Shown here: one piece after another, positions 7,398 to 15,466 of the stretch | Layout: every line of letters starts with the position of its first letter | How positions within the stretch are numbered: position 1 is the stretch's first letter | Assembly: GCF_026544205.1 (NCBI RefSeq) | Contig: NZ_JALNUI010000009.1 | Location: forward strand, 1-64,000 | DNA from: Curtobacterium sp. GC_Cur_3 | GTDB taxonomy: Bacteria; Actinomycetota; Actinomycetes; Actinomycetales; Microbacteriaceae | Length of the DNA stretch: 64,000 nucleotides | Direction of reading: 5' to 3' | The notes under the pieces: generated by a model | What the model saw: only the letters and a program-made list of their open reading frames with translations | What the model was told of the DNA's origin: nothing | The model's database searches: none | Position numbers and translations under genes: made by a program

Positions 7398-7981
7398 GTG
7401 CTTGCCTCCTTCATCAGTTCAAGCAGCGTCGCAGGGCTGAGCACGTTCGCCTTGGGCAGGTGCACCGTCTGCGATTCGTTCCCCGAGGTCAGGGCCGGGA
7501 GATGATGACCCCACTGGTAGTACATGTGACTGCGTGCCAGGAGACCGTCGACGCTGCTGTCCAACCAGAACGCAGCGTCGTCCGGCGTGACGAGCACGCA
7601 GAGCATGTACGGCGTCGTCCGGTTGGTGCGCTTCATCTTCTCAAGAGTGCGCCTCGAGAGCGACCAAGCAATGGTGTCGTCGCGGTCTACGCGTTCCTGG
7701 CCCGTGCACTTGAGTTGCACATCGATCCCGGCGTCACTTAGCCCGTCGGGGGTGAAGTCCCCGTAATCGACCGTCGAGCGCAGAGAGATGTCTCGAACGT
7801 CGTAGTCCTGCCGCCATGTGCCGACATCGAGACCGGTGGCGCTGGCGAGCATATGGAGGTAAGCGAAGCTGAGCTCTTCCTTCATCCCGCCAAGCGGCAT
7901 CGAGCCCGCCGGTAGGACGTGGGACCGAGCCCACGTCGTCTGCACTGCCCCCGCGCTGGTCACGGGTCGATCCAACCACAT
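7382..7981 (-). CDS. DUF4365 domain protein (PD-(D/E)XK-like)
   Basis: 199 residues. The N-terminal part matches the DUF4365 pattern: E(E)LSFAYLHMLASATGLDV, then DYGDFTPDG and GIDVQLKCT, where the acidic residue and the QLK lysine correspond to a PD-(D/E)XK nuclease core. The domain continues with TPYMLCVLVTPDD. DUF4365 proteins are found with restriction and anti-phage genes. It lies upstream of and overlaps its 392-aa partner. The gene is followed on the right by ~130 bp of non-coding DNA before the cassette array begins. Confidence 0.65.
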   Translation of the reverse strand: MWLDRPVTSAGAVQTTWARSHVLPAGSMPLGGMKEELSFAYLHMLASATGLDVGTWRQDYDVRDISLRSTVDYGDFTPDGLSDAGIDVQLKCTGQERVDRDDTIAWSLSRRTLEKMKRTNRTTPYMLCVLVTPDDAAFWLDSSVDGLLARSHMYYQWGHHLPALTSGNESQTVHLPKANVLSPATLLELMKEASTWRAH

Positions 7982-8113
7982 CGGTGAGCATGACTCGCGC
8001 AGTTGGACCCGTTCACCTCGTCACTTTCGCGGCAATCATCAGCTGTGACGCTGGCGGGTGCTTCGGAGGGCCAGAGTGCCTGCTAAGACCGGCTCATCGA
8101 ACCGGCGGCCGTG

Positions 8114-8323
8114 TCAGCTCGACGTAGCCCAGACGATGCCACCGACCAGGGTCAACCCGAGAACCACGGCCGCCCCTGAAAGCCAGGGCTTCGCAGGCGG
8201 GGCCCATGTCTGCTTGCCCCACCCCTGATACCGCACGGTTTTCACGACCCCGACCGCGGTCAAGAAAACGCCGATTACTGCTCCGACAATCAGGATGACG
8301 AGAGCGGGGGCGGCGTCTGACAT
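8114..8323 (-). CDS. Small two-helix membrane protein (copy 1)
   Basis: 69 residues with two hydrophobic segments (about 7-26 and 49-67) joined by a short basic loop with GWGKQTWAPPAKPW. Unknown function. TAGGCT followed by six bases and the ATG indicates a leaderless promoter. It is divergent from the 89-aa gene, and both are duplicated at 15467-16000 with only a few substitutions. Confidence 0.65.
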   Translation of the reverse strand: MSDAAPALVILIVGAVIGVFLTAVGVVKTVRYQGWGKQTWAPPAKPWLSGAAVVLGLTLVGGIVWATSS

Positions 8324-8377
8324 GACGCGAGCCTAACCGTGCCATTCACCTTTGGTCAGGGTTGGTAACCTGCCGAC

Positions 8378-8647
8378 ATGCTCCGCCCTCCCCGCCGACC
8401 CGCACTGTGGGAAGTGGTGCTGACCGTCGTGATGGGCACAGCCTTTCTGGCGTACGGGATCCTTACTCTGGCCCTTTCCTCTCCCGAGCATCTGGCGTAC
8501 GTGTCACCGTCTTATCGATCACGTGGGCTGTCCACTCAGGGCTGGTCGATCGTCGGCGTCGTCGTCGGCGCCGCGTTTGTACTAGCCGCTGGCTGGGCAG
8601 GTTACTGGCGTCGTCATTGGCCACACCCGGGTCTCGGCGCAGACTAG
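8378..8647 (+). CDS. Small membrane protein (copy 1)
   Basis: 89 residues with two predicted transmembrane helices (VVLTVVMGTAFLAYGIL and WSIVGVVVGAAFVLAAGWAG). Unknown function. TAACCT at 8366-8371, six bases, then ATG: a leaderless-type start. Partner of the divergent 69-aa gene; duplicated at 15731. Confidence 0.65.
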   Translation: MLRPPRRPALWEVVLTVVMGTAFLAYGILTLALSSPEHLAYVSPSYRSRGLSTQGWSIVGVVVGAAFVLAAGWAGYWRRHWPHPGLGAD

Positions 8648-8664
8648 GCCCTGACCCCCAGCGT

Positions 8665-8688
8665 TTCGATAGCCGATCGGTCGACGAA
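8665..8688. repeat. Cassette palindrome 1
   Basis: TTCGATAGCCGATCGG plus a degenerate right arm. Located exactly where homology with the second copy of the duplicated segment ends. Confidence 0.75.
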
Positions 8689-8720
8689 CCTGGCTCTGGC
8701 CGTTGTGACCAATCGCGCGG

Positions 8721-9200
8721 ATGATGTGCGACGTGCTCTCGATTCGACCGCGATCCAGTGATGACTGCCATCTGATCGTGTCATGGGTGCCGGACGCCGA
8801 GGCGTTGAACCTCTTCGCCGGCCCCCGCCTGCGATGGCCTCTGACCCTCGACCAGCTGACGATGGACGAACAGAGCCCTGAACGAACGGCATGGGTGGTC
8901 GTCGACGCTGGTCCCGAACCGATCGGCCAGTTCGAACTCACGATGCGCGACGGCCATGCTCACCTCGGACGGGTTCTACTCGATCCCACCGTGCGAAGCC
9001 GCGGCTTGGCCCATGACTTGGTGCGGCTTGCCGTCGCCCGAGCACGTGCACTCGGTGCGACCTCGATTGGTCTCAACGTCGTGAAGGGCAACCGCCCGGC
9101 CGTGCGGACGTACGAACGCGCGGGCTTCGTCGAGACCAGTCGACACGATGCTGTCGGGTCTCTCGCGATGACATTGAACCTGGCAACCCATGTCCGATAG
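8721..9200 (+). CDS. GNAT family N-acetyltransferase
   Basis: 159 residues with the GNAT order: beta strand PIGQFELTMRDG, HLGRVLLDPTVRSRGLAHDLVRLAVARA (acetyl-CoA loop R-x-x-G-L in place of Q-x-x-G-x-G/A), then IGLNVVKGNRPAVRTYERAGF, the classical C-terminal motif. Substrate unknown. The stop codon TAG lies inside cassette palindrome 2. Start may be 8721 or the adjacent ATG at 8724. Confidence 0.8.
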   Translation: MMCDVLSIRPRSSDDCHLIVSWVPDAEALNLFAGPRLRWPLTLDQLTMDEQSPERTAWVVVDAGPEPIGQFELTMRDGHAHLGRVLLDPTVRSRGLAHDLVRLAVARARALGATSIGLNVVKGNRPAVRTYERAGFVETSRHDAVGSLAMTLNLATHVR

Positions 9201-9208
9201 CCGATGGG
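9192..9208. repeat. Cassette palindrome 2
   Basis: GTCCGATAGCCGATGGG; the TAG is the stop codon of the GNAT gene. The right arm is degenerate. Confidence 0.75.
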
Positions 9209-9246
9209 TAGCCGCCTCGCCCGCATCGGGCGGCGCTACTTACCGA

Positions 9247-9939
9247 TCAGCGAACATCGAGTACGAGGTCGGGCGCGTCAGCGAGCGAGGGTACGACGTG
9301 TTGCGGCACGAAGGTATCGGCGTCTCTGCGGAGGTGAGCCACATCGTCGCCCGTATTGGCGATCAGAACCGGCGTCATCCCTACTTGAGCCGCCCCCCAA
9401 TGCTCACGGCTTCCACCGTCACCGATGAACCAGCACTCCTCAGGCGGCACGCCCAGCTGATCCGCTGCCGCCCGATATGCGCGCGGATCCGGCTTGCGGT
9501 AGCCCAGTGACCACGACAGCAATGTTCCATCTACCCAAGCGGAGAATGGCGTCGTTGCCCATGCCTCCACAGTTTCACTGCTGCAGTCCGACAGAATCGC
9601 CAGACGGTATCCCGACTCGCGCAGCCGACGAAGAACAGTACGTGCGTGCGGATGCGCCTGGCGGAGGGGTGCGGTAGCCCGGAGATGATGAGCTGCCCCC
9701 AGCCGCGCAGCGTCAGCCGTCAAACGGTGACCACAACGCTCACCGATGGCCACGAAGGTGGAAGCGGTGTCGCCGAGGGCTCCGGTGCAGCGCTCGTTGA
9801 AGCTGGCCCGCATCTGAGTCGAGAACACCGAGGGCTCGATTCCCAGCACTCGTGCCGTGCTTGCCAGGATGCGCTCTCGCTCACCTTCCGCGGCAGGGTC
9901 GGTCAAGGTTCCGAAGAGGTCAAACACAACGGCTCGCAC
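9247..9939 (-). CDS. HAD-superfamily hydrolase
   Basis: 230 residues. Motif I VFDLFGTLTD (nucleophile Asp near residue 6), motif II LSDCSS, motif III lysine in LGYRKPDPRAY, motif IV FIGDGGSREHWGAAQVGM. This is the phosphoglycolate-phosphatase-like branch. The open frame extends to 10092 but crosses cassette palindrome 3, so it cannot be the native start; GTG 9939 puts motif I at the usual position, and CATCAT plus six bases upstream suits a leaderless promoter. Substrate unknown. Confidence 0.75.
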   Translation of the reverse strand: MRAVVFDLFGTLTDPAAEGERERILASTARVLGIEPSVFSTQMRASFNERCTGALGDTASTFVAIGERCGHRLTADAARLGAAHHLRATAPLRQAHPHARTVLRRLRESGYRLAILSDCSSETVEAWATTPFSAWVDGTLLSWSLGYRKPDPRAYRAAADQLGVPPEECWFIGDGGSREHWGAAQVGMTPVLIANTGDDVAHLRRDADTFVPQHVVPSLADAPDLVLDVR

Positions 9940-9977
9940 CCCTTGATGATGCACCGGGGCGAGGCTTGTATCTGGAC

Positions 9978-10004
9978 GTCCCGATAGCCGATGGTCAACC
10001 GAAC
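9978..10004. repeat. Cassette palindrome 3
   Basis: GTCCCGATAGCCGATGG with a degenerate right arm. It lies between the starts of two divergent genes, so it is not simply a shared terminator. Confidence 0.75.
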
Positions 10005-10060
10005 CGTCTTTCAGTGGATGTCCCTTGGTCCGCAGCGGGTGGTCAGACGAGGATGAACAC

Positions 10061-11110
10061 ATGAGACACGTCGTGGTGGTCGGAGCGGGCATCGTTGGGG
10101 CGTCGATCGCTTACCACCTCGCCAAAGCTGGCGCTGCCGTGACCGTCGTAGAGGGCCGTCACGCCGCCTCCGGTGCGACTGGATCGTCCTTCGCCTGGAT
10201 CGGCAGAGGACCCACCCCGCCTCGTCCGGCACAAGCGGCCCTGCGTGCTCTGGTCATCGATGACTACCGGCGACTGGAAGAAGAGCTGCCCGATATCCGA
10301 GTCCGCTGGAAAGGCTCACTCCGATGGGACAGCAGCAGCAACTCGGACACCGACGCGGACACCATCGACCCTGATGCGGTGTCTCGACTCGAACCGCACC
10401 TGGTTCACGTACCCCGGCGGGCGACGTTCGACCCGACAGACGGGGCTCTCGATCCCGTCGCCACAGTCGCGGCACTGCTCGCCGGCGCAGAGGTCGCCGG
10501 CGCACGAGTGCACAGCAACGAGCGAGTCCTCGCACTGACAGAGCGCGACGGCCGCGTGGTGGGGGTCCGAACGGAGAACGACAGTGTCCCGGCGGACATG
10601 GTGGTTATCGCCGCTGGCGCGGACGCGACGACGCTTTGCCGGGATCTCGGCGTTGACCTCCCGGTTGAACCGTCACCGTCGATCTTGGTCAGTTTCAGCT
10701 CCGCGCCGGAGGTCATCCGGACCCTGCTCAGCAGCGATCAGATCGAGGTCCGTCAAACAGACCAGGGCACATTCAAAGCCGCGTGGGACCACAACGGCGA
10801 GACCTCCGATGAGGAACTGTACGCGGTCGGGCAGGAGGTCTTGGCGCGAGTGCGCGCTGCGGTGTCGGGGATGGACGACGTACAACTGACTGACGTGCAG
10901 GTCGGCATCCGCCCCATGCCCCTCGACGAAGACCCGATCATCGGGAAGATTCCCGGACACAAGGGTGCATACGTAGCCGTGATGCACTCCGGCGTGACCC
11001 TCGCGCCGACCGTCGGACGCCTGGTAGCCCAGGACATCATCGGCGATCAAGAGCCGCCCGAACTGGCCCCCGTCCGCTATCGCACCAACCAGCAAAAGCC
11101 GTCTCGTTAG
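10061..11110 (+). CDS. FAD-dependent oxidoreductase (DAO family)
   Basis: 349 residues. N-terminal Rossmann motif VVVVGAGIVGASIAYHLAKAG, VVEGRH acid ending strand 2, and the DAO C-terminal signature GIRPMPLDEDPIIGKIPG followed by HSGVTLAPTVGRLVAQ. This family includes glycine/D-amino-acid oxidases; substrate unknown. ATG 10061 has GAGG 8 nt upstream. The TAG stop lies in palindrome 4. Confidence 0.85.
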   Translation: MRHVVVVGAGIVGASIAYHLAKAGAAVTVVEGRHAASGATGSSFAWIGRGPTPPRPAQAALRALVIDDYRRLEEELPDIRVRWKGSLRWDSSSNSDTDADTIDPDAVSRLEPHLVHVPRRATFDPTDGALDPVATVAALLAGAEVAGARVHSNERVLALTERDGRVVGVRTENDSVPADMVVIAAGADATTLCRDLGVDLPVEPSPSILVSFSSAPEVIRTLLSSDQIEVRQTDQGTFKAAWDHNGETSDEELYAVGQEVLARVRAAVSGMDDVQLTDVQVGIRPMPLDEDPIIGKIPGHKGAYVAVMHSGVTLAPTVGRLVAQDIIGDQEPPELAPVRYRTNQQKPSR

Positions 11111-11128
11111 CCGATCGGCTATTGGGAC
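11101..11128. repeat. Cassette palindrome 4
   Basis: Nearly perfect 28-bp copy: GTCTCGTTAGCCGA then CGGCTATTGGGAC. Provides the TAG stop of the FAD oxidoreductase gene and sits between two genes in the same direction. Confidence 0.85.
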
Positions 11129-11195
11129 AGCCTCGCCAGCGCTGATGGCGGTGTCTATCGCCGGCGATCGTCGCGGTCGCTAATACAGTGGTCCA

Positions 11196-11834
11196 GTGAC
11201 TGTCACCACAGCCCTGCTCGGATTTGCTGCTGTTGCAGCGGTGCTTACCGTAATCCCGGGTCTCGATACCACCCTGGTCCTGCGCAGCGCCCTCACACAG
11301 TCCCGCAGGCACGCGTTCGTGACAGCGCTCGGGATCAACACCGGAGCGCTGATCTGGGGAGCAGCGGCAGCGGTTGGTGCCGCCGCGCTCTTGGCGGCAT
11401 CCGAGGTGGCGTACCGGGTCGTCACCATCGGCGGCGCCGCGTACATGGCGTACCTCGGTGTCACCCTCGTCGTGAAGAGCTTCCAGCGCGGCCGGCTCGA
11501 AAGAGTGGCCACATCGGTGTCCGAGCGGGCAGCGCCGCTCTGGAGGGCGTTTCTCACAGGAATGTGGACGAACCTGCTCAACCCGAAGATCGGCGTGTTC
11601 TACGTTGCAACGATCCCGCAGTTCATCCCTGACGGCGTCTCACACCTTGGCATGGGTCTCCTCCTCGCCGGTGTGCACGACGTCCTCGGTCTCACGTGGC
11701 TTACCGGCATCATCATCGCCGCTCATGCTGCCCGTCGCTGGCTCGTCCACGACCGCGCTCGACGCATCATCGACCGCGTCGCGGGCACCGTGCTCATCGG
11801 CTTCGGTGCACGCCTCGCCCTGGAACGTCACTGA
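11196..11834 (+). CDS. LysE/RhtB family exporter
   Basis: 212 residues, about six hydrophobic segments. The N-terminal motif AVLTVIPGLDTTLVLRSALTQ and GINTGALIWG are typical of LysE/RhtB amino-acid exporters, as is NLLNPKIGVFYVATIPQF. TACAGT, six bases, then GTG 11196 gives a leaderless promoter. Inner-membrane protein exporting an amino acid or related metabolite. Confidence 0.85.
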   Translation: MTVTTALLGFAAVAAVLTVIPGLDTTLVLRSALTQSRRHAFVTALGINTGALIWGAAAAVGAAALLAASEVAYRVVTIGGAAYMAYLGVTLVVKSFQRGRLERVATSVSERAAPLWRAFLTGMWTNLLNPKIGVFYVATIPQFIPDGVSHLGMGLLLAGVHDVLGLTWLTGIIIAAHAARRWLVHDRARRIIDRVAGTVLIGFGARLALERH

Positions 11835-11859
11835 GCGGTCCGACCGGATCTCCGAATCA

Positions 11860-11886
11860 GTCCGATAGCCGATCGGCTATCGGGAC
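11860..11886. repeat. Cassette palindrome 5
   Basis: Essentially perfect: TCCGATAGCCGA / TCGGCTATCGGGAC. Between convergent LysE and VOC genes; the VOC gene ends on its TAG. Confidence 0.85.
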
Positions 11887-12314
11887 GGGGTGCACGGCGT
11901 GACGAAGATGCAGAAGGGGTGCCCGGAAGGGTCAGCGAAGACGATGAGCGGTTCGACGGGGTCCGCGGACCGGTCCGTCAGGACTGCCGCTCCGAGGCGT
12001 ACGGCGCGAGCCCGCTGCTGTTCGAGGGCTGCTGTCGAGTCCACTGTCAGGTCGAGGTGGAGCATCTGCGGGGGTGAGCCTGTCGGCCACTGAGGTCGCG
12101 GCAGGTCAGGAGCGAGTTGGAAGGCCAGACGGCGAGTTCCGTCGTCGGCGGTCAGCACCAACCACTCGGGCTGCTCCGACTCGTCGGCGTCGGGTGCGTC
12201 ACCACCGCGGTACCGGAGTCCGAGGAGTGACCGGTAGAACTCGGCCAGCTCGCGCGGTGCAGGGGTGTCGATGACGGTCTGCAGGAGGTGTGGGACGTCG
12301 TCTGAGGAGGGCAT
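11877..12314 (-). CDS. VOC family (glyoxalase/bleomycin-resistance-like) protein
   Basis: 145 residues. Starts LLQTVIDTPAPRELAEFYRSLLGLRYRGG, the typical first VOC half, and ends VEPLIVFADPSGHPFCIF, the second. A MLHLDLTVDST strand lies between. Enzymatic or drug-binding role unknown. ATG 12314 is preferred (AGGGG upstream); the stop codon is inside palindrome 5. Confidence 0.8.
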   Translation of the reverse strand: MPSSDDVPHLLQTVIDTPAPRELAEFYRSLLGLRYRGGDAPDADESEQPEWLVLTADDGTRRLAFQLAPDLPRPQWPTGSPPQMLHLDLTVDSTAALEQQRARAVRLGAAVLTDRSADPVEPLIVFADPSGHPFCIFVTPCTPSR

Positions 12315-12357
12315 GCCCCTGTCTACCGTCCGGACCGCCATCGCTGTCCGGGCGGAA

Positions 12358-12879
12358 CTAAGCCTCGTCGGTCAATCGCTGGAACATGAGGTGGTCCTGC
12401 CACTCGCCGGCGATCTTCAGGTACTTCGGAGCGAGCCCGAACTGCTGGAAGCCGTTGCGTTGAAGAACTCGCTGTGACGGCTTGTTCCCCAGCAGTGTTT
12501 CGTCTTGGACTCGGTGCAGGCCGAGCGTTGCGAACGCGTATGTCAGGGCCGTCGCCACGGCATCCGTCGCGAGCCCTCTTCCTGTTCGCTCCTGGGCAAC
12601 CCAGTAACCCATAGCGCATGACTGGAAGGCCCCGCGGACGATGCCACTAAGTGTTAGGCGACCCACCACCGCCCCGTTGTCATCAAGGATGATGAAGGGT
12701 GCTGCGTCTCCGCGGTCGTGTCTATCAAGCGCCGCGTCGACGTCGGCTCGTTGTCCGGCGTCGGTGAAGAACTCCTCGGAACGAGTCGGCTCCCACGGCG
12801 ACAGGTAGGCGCGGTTTAGGACTTGCAGCTCAGCGAGGGCTGAGCTGTCGGCTGGTGTTACGAGTCGAAGTCGGGTCAC
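12358..12879 (-). CDS. GNAT family acetyltransferase (RimJ/RimL-like)
   Basis: 173 residues. Begins LRLVTPADSSALAELQVLNRAYLSPWEP and contains MGYWVAQERTGRGLATDAVATALTYAF and VLQRNGFQQFGLAPKYLKIAGEWQDHLMF, the signature of ribosomal-protein/peptide N-acetyltransferases of the RimJ group. GTG start at 12879. Only ~45 bp separate it from the VOC gene, with no recognisable palindrome there, so the two may be one cassette. Confidence 0.85.
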   Translation of the reverse strand: MTRLRLVTPADSSALAELQVLNRAYLSPWEPTRSEEFFTDAGQRADVDAALDRHDRGDAAPFIILDDNGAVVGRLTLSGIVRGAFQSCAMGYWVAQERTGRGLATDAVATALTYAFATLGLHRVQDETLLGNKPSQRVLQRNGFQQFGLAPKYLKIAGEWQDHLMFQRLTDEA

Positions 12880-12908
12880 ATGACTAGTTTGCAGGCGGCC
12901 GCCAAAGC

Positions 12909-12935
12909 GTCCGTTAGACGATCGGCCTCCGGCAC
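12909..12935. repeat. Cassette palindrome 6
   Basis: GTCCGTTAGACGATCGG with degenerate right arm CCTCCGGCAC. Between the starts of divergent genes. Confidence 0.65.
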
Positions 12936-12980
12936 ACCCAGCAGTGGCAAGCTAACCTGAGCTGCTTGGAGGCCTACGTC

Positions 12981-13127
12981 GTGAACTCAATCTTGCTTCT
13001 GCTCGCCGGCCCTCCCGGCGGCGCTGGTTCTCAGCACGGCATGTCCGTGCCGGTATGGCTCATCGTTGCGGCCGTTGTCGTCATTGTCATCGTCGGAGTG
13101 GTCGGCATCCTCCGGCGTCGTCGCTGA
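12981..13127 (+). CDS. 48-aa single-span membrane protein
   Basis: GTG start at 12981 with a perfect GGAGG eight bases upstream. The product has a signal-like hydrophobic start (NSILLLLAGPPGG), then a strong transmembrane helix (WLIVAAVVVIVIVGVVGIL) and an RRRR tail. Function unknown. It is the only gene between palindromes 6 and 7, so it would be a minimal cassette of about 225 bp. Confidence 0.6.
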   Translation: MNSILLLLAGPPGGAGSQHGMSVPVWLIVAAVVVIVIVGVVGILRRRR

Positions 13128-13130
13128 CGT

Positions 13131-13157
13131 GTCCGATAGCCGATGGCTTAGTGGGAC
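13131..13157. repeat. Cassette palindrome 7
   Basis: GTCCGATAGCCGATGG then CTTAGTGGGAC; supplies the TAA stop of the DUF3626 gene. Confidence 0.8.
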
Positions 13158-13987
13158 GGCCGGCGTCCGTAGTGGGCGATGTAGTGCCACACCTTCTTCA
13201 CGTCCTGCGTCGGAGCGCCAACCGGCCTGTCCGTCAACGACGCGGGCGTGAGGTGTCCAGTGCGCTTGTCCGCTAGCTGGCGGGCGAGGGCGACGACGTC
13301 GGTACCTCGGTACTCGGGGTGGGCCTCGATCACCGCCACCGGAACGCGGTACCCCCGATGCCACTCAACCGTCAGGCCGGAACGGACAGCGAGGTCATGA
13401 ACGTCGTCGTCCTGGAACGACGGATCAAGGACGAGTGCTTCTACGTCGTCGGGTACGGCCACTCCTCCGTGAACGTGGGCCTCCACGTAGTGGTCCAGTG
13501 GATCGGGGGTCGGAGCGTTTCGAGCAAGATCGAGCAGCTGCATGCGATCGCTCACCCCGAACGTCGTCGGCTCGAACGTGCTGTCAGGGAACGCGAACGT
13601 CGATCGAGGGAGGACGTTGGGTCGGAGCCGGAGGTGAGCCGATCCGAATCGAGGTGCCGGCCCGTAGGACCCGACCTCGGCGGAGTCGTCCAGTGCGCCG
13701 TACACGGGTCGGAGGTCCGGTCCGTGGTCGTCGTAAGCGCCTCCGAAGATGCGGCTTTCCCAACTCCACCTTTCCCCACCACGATGCGCAGTCAGACCAC
13801 CATTGCTCGTACCGGTGAGGAACTGTGAGTGGTACCGCCGGTCGCTCAGGATGGCCGAGAGGGTGCAACTTCCGTCGAACGGGGAGTACGGGTGAAAGTG
13901 CAAGCTCACGCGGCTGGCATCGGGCAGCGAACGACCTGCGGCTGTGCGCTGCCGGACAAAGCGGATAGCCGACGCAACGGGGTCCAT
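13148..13987 (-). CDS. DUF3626 family protein
   Basis: 279 residues. Recognised by SLHFHPYSP near the N-terminus, HSQFLTGTSNGGLTAHRGG and WESRIFGGAYDD. Members are widespread single genes of unknown function; the His-rich start and conserved acidic patches suggest a metal-dependent enzyme. The stop codon is in palindrome 7. Confidence 0.8.
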   Translation of the reverse strand: MDPVASAIRFVRQRTAAGRSLPDASRVSLHFHPYSPFDGSCTLSAILSDRRYHSQFLTGTSNGGLTAHRGGERWSWESRIFGGAYDDHGPDLRPVYGALDDSAEVGSYGPAPRFGSAHLRLRPNVLPRSTFAFPDSTFEPTTFGVSDRMQLLDLARNAPTPDPLDHYVEAHVHGGVAVPDDVEALVLDPSFQDDDVHDLAVRSGLTVEWHRGYRVPVAVIEAHPEYRGTDVVALARQLADKRTGHLTPASLTDRPVGAPTQDVKKVWHYIAHYGRRPSH

Positions 13988-14013
13988 CCTTCATTCGACC
14001 ACGATCGCTAGAA

Positions 14014-14048
14014 CGTCCGATAGCCGATAGCCGATCAGCCTTCGGACG
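14014..14048. repeat. Cassette palindrome 8 (expanded)
   Basis: CGTCCGATAGCCGATAGCC followed by GATCAGCCTTCGGACG. The ATAGCCG unit is duplicated in the left arm. It contains the TGA stop of the S66 peptidase gene. Confidence 0.75.
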
Positions 14049-14943
14049 GCGAACTCACTGTCAGGCGTCCGTGGTCGACGTCGAGGACCGCGCGCGTTCC
14101 GAGTGGCACGGTGACGAGGTCCTCGATGTGACCGAGGGGAAGCCCACCGAGCACCGGCACACCGAGCGCATCGAAGTGGTCGCGCAAGGTGTTGACGATG
14201 GTCCAGCCGCGGTCCTCGTAGCCGGCGAACTGGTCGACGCTCCCGAGCGCGACGCCAGCGATACCGTCGAGCGTTCCGGAGTACCGAAGCTGCGTGAGTG
14301 CCCGGTCGACCATCCCCAGCCCGGCCGCTCGGTTGATCTCTAGAAGGAAGATCCCGCCGGACAGGTCGAAGTCCACGACCCCGACCGACCGAGCCAGCAT
14401 CTCGAGGTTCCCGCCGAACAGCGGTCCCTCTGCGCTTCCCGTCGTCGTGAGTTCAGCCGAGAGGGCGCCGGCATCGGCGTCGACGACCGTGTCAGCATCT
14501 TCCATGAGGAGTCGCCGGACGTGGTCGCCGTGGGCGCCGGCGATCGCGCCGTGCAGCACCGGAACGCCAGCGGTGTTCCACACCTGGTGCAAGGCGGTGA
14601 TGTCGCTGTACCCGACGAGCACCTTCGGGTCGGCACGAAGTGCCTCGACGTCGATGTCCGGAACGATGCGGAAGCTGCCGCATCCACCGACGGAAGCGAT
14701 CACCGCACGAATCTCCGGATCCCGGATCGCGTCATTGAGATCAGCCGCGCGGTCGCCGTCACTGCCGGCGAGGTAGCCGCGGTGGTCAAGCGCATGTGGC
14801 GCAATGACCGCTTGCAGGCCCCATGCCTCGACTCGCTGAGTGATCCACCCCGGCACGGAGTCCTCTGGCCACGATGCGGGCGAGACGATTGCGACGGTGT
14901 CGCCAGCGGTCAACATGCGGGGTCTGAGCGTCGTTGCTTCCAT
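14035..14943 (-). CDS. S66 family LD-carboxypeptidase / MccF-like
   Basis: 302 residues. LTAGDTVAIVSPASW at the start, nucleophile Ser in VGYSDITAL (around residue 100), GGNLEML, the glutamate in FLLEINRA and the histidine in LPLGHIEDL complete the Ser-Glu-His set of the S66 family. Members cleave murein tetrapeptide LD bonds or inactivate microcin-C-like peptides. A second paralogue lies at 17783. ATG 14943 chosen because the upstream extension crosses palindrome 9. Confidence 0.85.
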   Translation of the reverse strand: MEATTLRPRMLTAGDTVAIVSPASWPEDSVPGWITQRVEAWGLQAVIAPHALDHRGYLAGSDGDRAADLNDAIRDPEIRAVIASVGGCGSFRIVPDIDVEALRADPKVLVGYSDITALHQVWNTAGVPVLHGAIAGAHGDHVRRLLMEDADTVVDADAGALSAELTTTGSAEGPLFGGNLEMLARSVGVVDFDLSGGIFLLEINRAAGLGMVDRALTQLRYSGTLDGIAGVALGSVDQFAGYEDRGWTIVNTLRDHFDALGVPVLGGLPLGHIEDLVTVPLGTRAVLDVDHGRLTVSSPSEG

Positions 14944-14986
14944 GTCTCGGGACCCTACCCAGCACCCCCGTCTCCGTCGGGATCGT

Positions 14987-15009
14987 GTCTCGATAGGCGA
15001 TCGATCGCC
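14987..15009. repeat. Cassette palindrome 9
   Basis: GTCTCGATAGGCGATCGATCG followed by CC; diverged copy between divergent genes. Confidence 0.6.
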
Positions 15010-15037
15010 GTGCAGCTCCAAGTCGTACGCTCACCGC

Positions 15038-15292
15038 ATGCGACGTGCTCTCGACTTCCTCGGCATCACCCGAGCCAAGGGATCGCCTCGCCCCAAACTG
15101 CTCACAGCGGTCATTGGTGGCTTCGGATTGTTCCTCGTCATCTTCGGCGGTGCCGTGATCGCTGGCAACATGGACGCCGGCCGACCCACTCCAATTTGGA
15201 TCGGTAGCGCGTTGATCCTGGTCGGCCTGGCGTGCTGGATCGTTGAAGGTGTTCTGAGTAGTCGTACAACGGGCAGCGGGCCCTCTCAGTAG
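15038..15292 (+). CDS. Small two-helix membrane protein (84 aa)
   Basis: Two hydrophobic spans (LTAVIGGFGLFLVIFGGAVIAG and PIWIGSALILVGLACWIVEG, each shown in part) with a basic N-terminus RRALDFLGITRAKGS. TACGCT at 15026-15031, six bases, ATG: leaderless promoter. Stop TAG lies in palindrome 10. Function unknown. Confidence 0.65.
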   Translation: MRRALDFLGITRAKGSPRPKLLTAVIGGFGLFLVIFGGAVIAGNMDAGRPTPIWIGSALILVGLACWIVEGVLSSRTTGSGPSQ

Positions 15293-15312
15293 CCGGATGG
15301 CTACTCAGAGAG
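15283..15312. repeat. Cassette palindrome 10
   Basis: CTCTCAGTAGCC, a short centre, and GGCTACTCAGAGAG; an altered arm sequence that keeps its self-complementarity. Contains the stop TAG of the 84-aa gene. Confidence 0.7.
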
Positions 15313-15466
15313 CCCATCGGGAAGCTAGTAAGCGGCGTCGGATTGGCCGGCGTCGTTGCTTCCTGTGGCGAGAAGGTGACCGTAGACGCACCGAGCGAGA
15401 GTCTGCGGGGAGCCGGCAGAGGCCCAAAGCGCCTGCGAAGACCGGCTCCTCGAACCGGCGGCCTTG

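Larger units (their letters stand above)
8078..8661. repeat. Duplicated segment, left copy
   Basis: About 585 bp nearly identical to 15431-16015, covering a divergent pair of small membrane-protein genes and their shared promoter region. The left copy stops 4 bp before a cassette palindrome and retains only the first few bases of the third gene found in the right copy (16005). Confidence 0.9.

Noticed and set aside
9940-10092. Upstream extension of the HAD protein
   Set aside because: It would be translated through a cassette palindrome and adds no HAD sequence; the start was placed at 9939.
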